Shown piece after piece: positions 61,383 through 64,000 of a stretch of 64,000 nt of DNA. The stretch comes from Granulicella sp. Lineage in GTDB: Bacteria; Acidobacteriota; Terriglobia; Terriglobales; Acidobacteriaceae. Under the pieces are notes generated by a model that was not told the DNA's origin, made no database searches, and worked only from the letters and a program-made list of their open reading frames with translations. The stretch covers positions 1-64,000 of the forward strand of contig JANXYX010000036.1 of NCBI GenBank assembly GCA_025408425.1, in the 5' to 3' direction. Both the position numbers and the translations under genes were made by a program. The first letter of the stretch is position 1. Each line of letters begins with the position of its first letter.

Positions 61383-64000
61383 CTAGAACGCGAAAACCAG
61401 CGAGAGTCCCCCAGCGCTCACGGCGTAGTTCAGCGCTTTCTCGTTCGAGGGCAAGAAATTCGCGCCTGTGCCATACTGCATGCCAAGGTAGGCCCAATCG
61501 GTCGACATCATCCGCTGGAACAGATAGAAGGCCTTCAGTGTAGCCATTTTCTTGATCACGTACTGTGCCGTCGGCGATACCGTGATTTCGTCATCTCTCA
61601 CCGTCGGGTAATTCGCAGCGGGGATGAAAAACACCGCGGCTGTTCCGGGAGGCAAAGGTGGAGCAGGCGATGCGAGGGCGAGCGGGTTATTGACATAGCT
61701 TCCACCTGAGACCGCGGTATCGGTCCGCGCGCGGGTGTACAAGACCTGGGCTGCCAGTTCAAGATTGCCGGATAGCAGGTTCTTGCTGCTGATCGAGAAT
61801 CCAAGCGTATCGATCTTATCGCGATCGCTCTTGGACCAGTTCAGGCACGGATCGATCTTGGCGCTGGCATTCTTAGCCGCAACCGTTGCATAGCACCCGC
61901 CCGATACGAGCGTGTCAGCGGCCTGACCGACAAACGTCGCGGTGCTGTTGCTGCCGTAGGCGTCGCCCCTGGTCAGAAGCCGCCGGTTGTCGTAGGTATA
62001 GAAGATGTCGGCGACGAAGTTCTCACTTGCTGCGTAACTGGCATCCATGCTCGCTTCCCAGAACACGTCTTTCTTTAGACCGTAGGCGGAGTTGAGGAAA
62101 TCCTCATTGTTGAACTCACCGTTGCCATGGAGCGAGAACTTGTCTGTCGCCTGCCAATCGAGGTCGGAAAACACCTTGTGGCGATTGCGGTCGGCTTCCA
62201 TGTACCTTCTCATCCCCGGCAACTCGTTGATGTTGTTGCGGCTGCCATAGAGAGCCTGGGGCACGATATTGTTATTGGGGCTGAAGATGGCTGCGTTGCC
62301 GGTGAGCGGACTGCTTGGCAGACCAGCGATCGGACCGAACCCCGTCAGCCCGATCTCTTGCAGGTACGCGAAAGCGCTCTCGGTCGCGCCTCCTTTAGGG
62401 ATCTGGTTCGCCATGGGAACAAGCGCCAGGAACGCATTCTCGTTGTACATTCCCCTCCGCCACGAATACGCGTAGCTAGCTCTTCCGGTCAGGCTCCCAA
62501 CGGATGTTCTGTGCCAGTCCGCGCCCAGCGTGTGTTCATCGGTCGTACGCGCGTCGGCGCAATCGATCCAGCTGCCGGGGCAAGTGCGGTCGATTCTCTG
62601 CCACTGGTAACTGGCCTTCAGCCACTGCTTCTTCGCGATTTCGTACTCCGCCTCCGCGTCCGCCTGGTTGGTCATCTTGCTGTAGGCGATATTCTGGTAA
62701 ATATTTGTGTTGCTTCCCAACCCGACAGGCACTCCATAAAGACCGACGAAGGGCGAAGTGCCGCTCTTCGACTCGTTCGCATCCTGGAAGAAGTAAGTAT
62801 GGACGGGGGTTTGATTGTCGCGGTTGAAGAACTTATAGGCTGCAACGAGGTTCCATTTCTTGTTTGGCCTTGCGGTGAACTTCGCGTTGACCAAGCTGCT
62901 CACCACAAGCCCGTTGAGCGATGGAACGGGCAGGCCGAATGCCAACTGCCCATTAGCTGCCGTCGAGGGGCCCAGGAAGGGGTCGTTCTGGGTATTGCGC
63001 CCGTACGATCCGGAGACGACAAGCTTCATGTTGTCCTTAAACTTCTCCGCGGCCATAAACGTGAGCTGGTTAAACTGGTTGCTCGGTGGGTTTGCCAGCG
63101 TGGCACTCTTGGTCGGATCGGCCACGTCTTGCCACGTGACGGAGTTGACATGGTCGGTGAAGAACGACCCGTAATAAGCGACTGACAGGTAGAGGTGCTT
63201 GATTTTGTAGTTCACCGCCGCGTTCGCCTGACTGGTGTCGAAGTCTATCGGCGTGGGAAGAGTGACGCTGTTTTCCGCCACCTGTGAAGTAACGACTCCA
63301 AGGGCCTTGAGACCAGACTTGTGCTCGTACGTGTAGATGAGTGGAATGTCCAGTTTGTCCGAAGGGTCGTAGAGTAAACCGGCGTCGACCCTGGTGCGCT
63401 TGGTGGAAAGATAGACGCTTTGGAAATCGGGAACGTCCGCAGCACGGATGTTGGCCAATGTTGCCAGTTGAGCAGTCGTAGGCGCGGTCAGCACGCCCGA
63501 GCTGTTGTAGACGCTACCCGCCCCGGCAATCGGATCAAAGGACCGGAAGTTCAGCCTGGTGGCGCCGGCCTGCGGGACCGCTGGAAAGATCCAATTTGAC
63601 GGCAGCGTGAAATTCCCTGTGCCGACGCCTAAATAGGGGGTCTGGTAAGTATCGGAGCGGTTGGCCAGCAGTTCGGAATAGCTAAGGAAGAACCGGTACT
63701 TGCCCTGCTTGCCGAACTCGGCGGACAGGGTGCGTGTTTCCAGGCCAAGGTCCGTCCCTTTCATGTGCCAGCGCCACGTACTCTTGCTGTCATAGGGAGC
63801 GCCACCGCGAAGATCGAAATTCCCTATACCGAACGGTCCTGAATTCTGCAGGCCGTTGTATTCGCCGAACTTGAATGAGCTGCCGCTTACGCCGCCGGCA
63901 CCGAAATCAACTGTGTTTTTAGGCGTGGTCTGACTTGCGGCAGTCGTTTGTGAGTACGCGTGGTCTCTGTGCCCGACCAGCAGGAAGAACATCAAGCAAG
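61383..64000 (-). CDS. MtrB/PioB-family outer-membrane barrel (5' end off the window)
   Basis: At least 870 residues of a large beta-barrel that ends in the outer-membrane Phe (LSLVFAF). Conserved blocks of the decahaem-associated family are YRFFLSYSELLANRSDTYQTPYLGVGTGNFTLPSNW, LDIPLIYTYEHKSGLKALG and the strand repeats that follow (TLKAFYLFQRMMSTDWAYLG). MtrB-type barrels house a multihaem cytochrome that carries electrons across the outer membrane. The reading frame is open to the right edge, so the start and signal lie outside. No N-terminal CxxC is visible in this part. No cytochrome gene is in the window. Confidence 0.8.
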   Translation of the reverse strand, partial: CLMFFLLVGHRDHAYSQTTAASQTTPKNTVDFGAGGVSGSSFKFGEYNGLQNSGPFGIGNFDLRGGAPYDSKSTWRWHMKGTDLGLETRTLSAEFGKQGKYRFFLSYSELLANRSDTYQTPYLGVGTGNFTLPSNWIFPAVPQAGATRLNFRSFDPIAGAGSVYNSSGVLTAPTTAQLATLANIRAADVPDFQSVYLSTKRTRVDAGLLYDPSDKLDIPLIYTYEHKSGLKALGVVTSQVAENSVTLPTPIDFDTSQANAAVNYKIKHLYLSVAYYGSFFTDHVNSVTWQDVADPTKSATLANPPSNQFNQLTFMAAEKFKDNMKLVVSGSYGRNTQNDPFLGPSTAANGQLAFGLPVPSLNGLVVSSLVNAKFTARPNKKWNLVAAYKFFNRDNQTPVHTYFFQDANESKSGTSPFVGLYGVPVGLGSNTNIYQNIAYSKMTNQADAEAEYEIAKKQWLKASYQWQRIDRTCPGSWIDCADARTTDEHTLGADWHRTSVGSLTGRASYAYSWRRGMYNENAFLALVPMANQIPKGGATESAFAYLQEIGLTGFGPIAGLPSSPLTGNAAIFSPNNNIVPQALYGSRNNINELPGMRRYMEADRNRHKVFSDLDWQATDKFSLHGNGEFNNEDFLNSAYGLKKDVFWEASMDASYAASENFVADIFYTYDNRRLLTRGDAYGSNSTATFVGQAADTLVSGGCYATVAAKNASAKIDPCLNWSKSDRDKIDTLGFSISSKNLLSGNLELAAQVLYTRARTDTAVSGGSYVNNPLALASPAPPLPPGTAAVFFIPAANYPTVRDDEITVSPTAQYVIKKMATLKAFYLFQRMMSTDWAYLGMQYGTGANFLPSNEKALNYAVSAGGLSLVFAF

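Overview
The window looks like chromosome from an acidobacterium of the Terriglobus/Granulicella/Edaphobacter type (class Terriglobia). This is inferred from the family mix (DUF2252 protein, MtrB/PioB porin, YMGG-type glycine-zipper proteins, FtsX/MacB-like permeases, CgeB glycosyltransferase), a generally high GC content, frequent GTG and TTG starts, and short palindromes with a CTGAAG centre between genes. No rRNA, CRISPR array or intact mobile element is present. One tRNA (initiator Met) and one integrase stub are.

1-9.3 kb: housekeeping and envelope genes. These are the C-terminal tail of an upstream gene, YvcK, a GNAT acetyltransferase overlapping rlmN tail to tail, a small secreted glycine-zipper protein, an M16 peptidase, a pseudopilin translationally coupled to lolA, a secreted hypothetical protein, an HAD phosphatase and a MutT-like Nudix hydrolase. 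9.3-13.5 kb: a tandem repeat, then a minus-strand cluster of a PRC-barrel/MgtE_N/CBS protein, a CgeB glycosyltransferase and a divergent Nramp-family transporter. This cluster is the best candidate here for an under-described system, a divalent-cation transporter with a detached MgtE-like sensor. 13.6-20.6 kb: an RsbW/RsbV-like switch pair, LemA plus a TPM-domain protein, oligopeptidase B and catalase-peroxidase KatG.

20.7-33.3 kb: REP-like repeats, an ABC exporter, a four-helix membrane protein from a TTG start, a DUF2252 protein with kinase-like motifs, a CusF-SCO1 fusion lipoprotein, an MFS transporter, and an AddB/AddA-type helicase-nuclease pair. 33.3-40.1 kb: a complete phosphate regulon on the minus strand (phoB-phoR-pstS-pstC-pstA-pstB-phoU) with a candidate Pho box before pstS and a hairpin between pstS and pstC. 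40.2-49.5 kb: threonine aldolase, HemW, a frameshifted DUF1223 gene, a second ABC exporter, a YdeI-type protein, lpxB without a normal start codon, and an M1-family protein that has lost three of its four zinc/catalytic residues.

49.5-58.1 kb: a minus-strand run of MalQ, a 61-residue protein, a solitary NAD-binding half of a 3-hydroxyacyl-CoA dehydrogenase, and two MacB-like permeases without an ATPase, followed by a PpiD/SurA-type foldase and a BON-domain glycine-zipper protein with a clear terminator. 58.2-64 kb: initiator tRNA-Met, an integrase stub bracketed by a direct repeat, a universal-stress-protein fragment, an overlapping polysaccharide deacetylase/glycoside-hydrolase pair that resembles a split PgaB, and an MtrB/PioB-type outer-membrane barrel running off the right edge.
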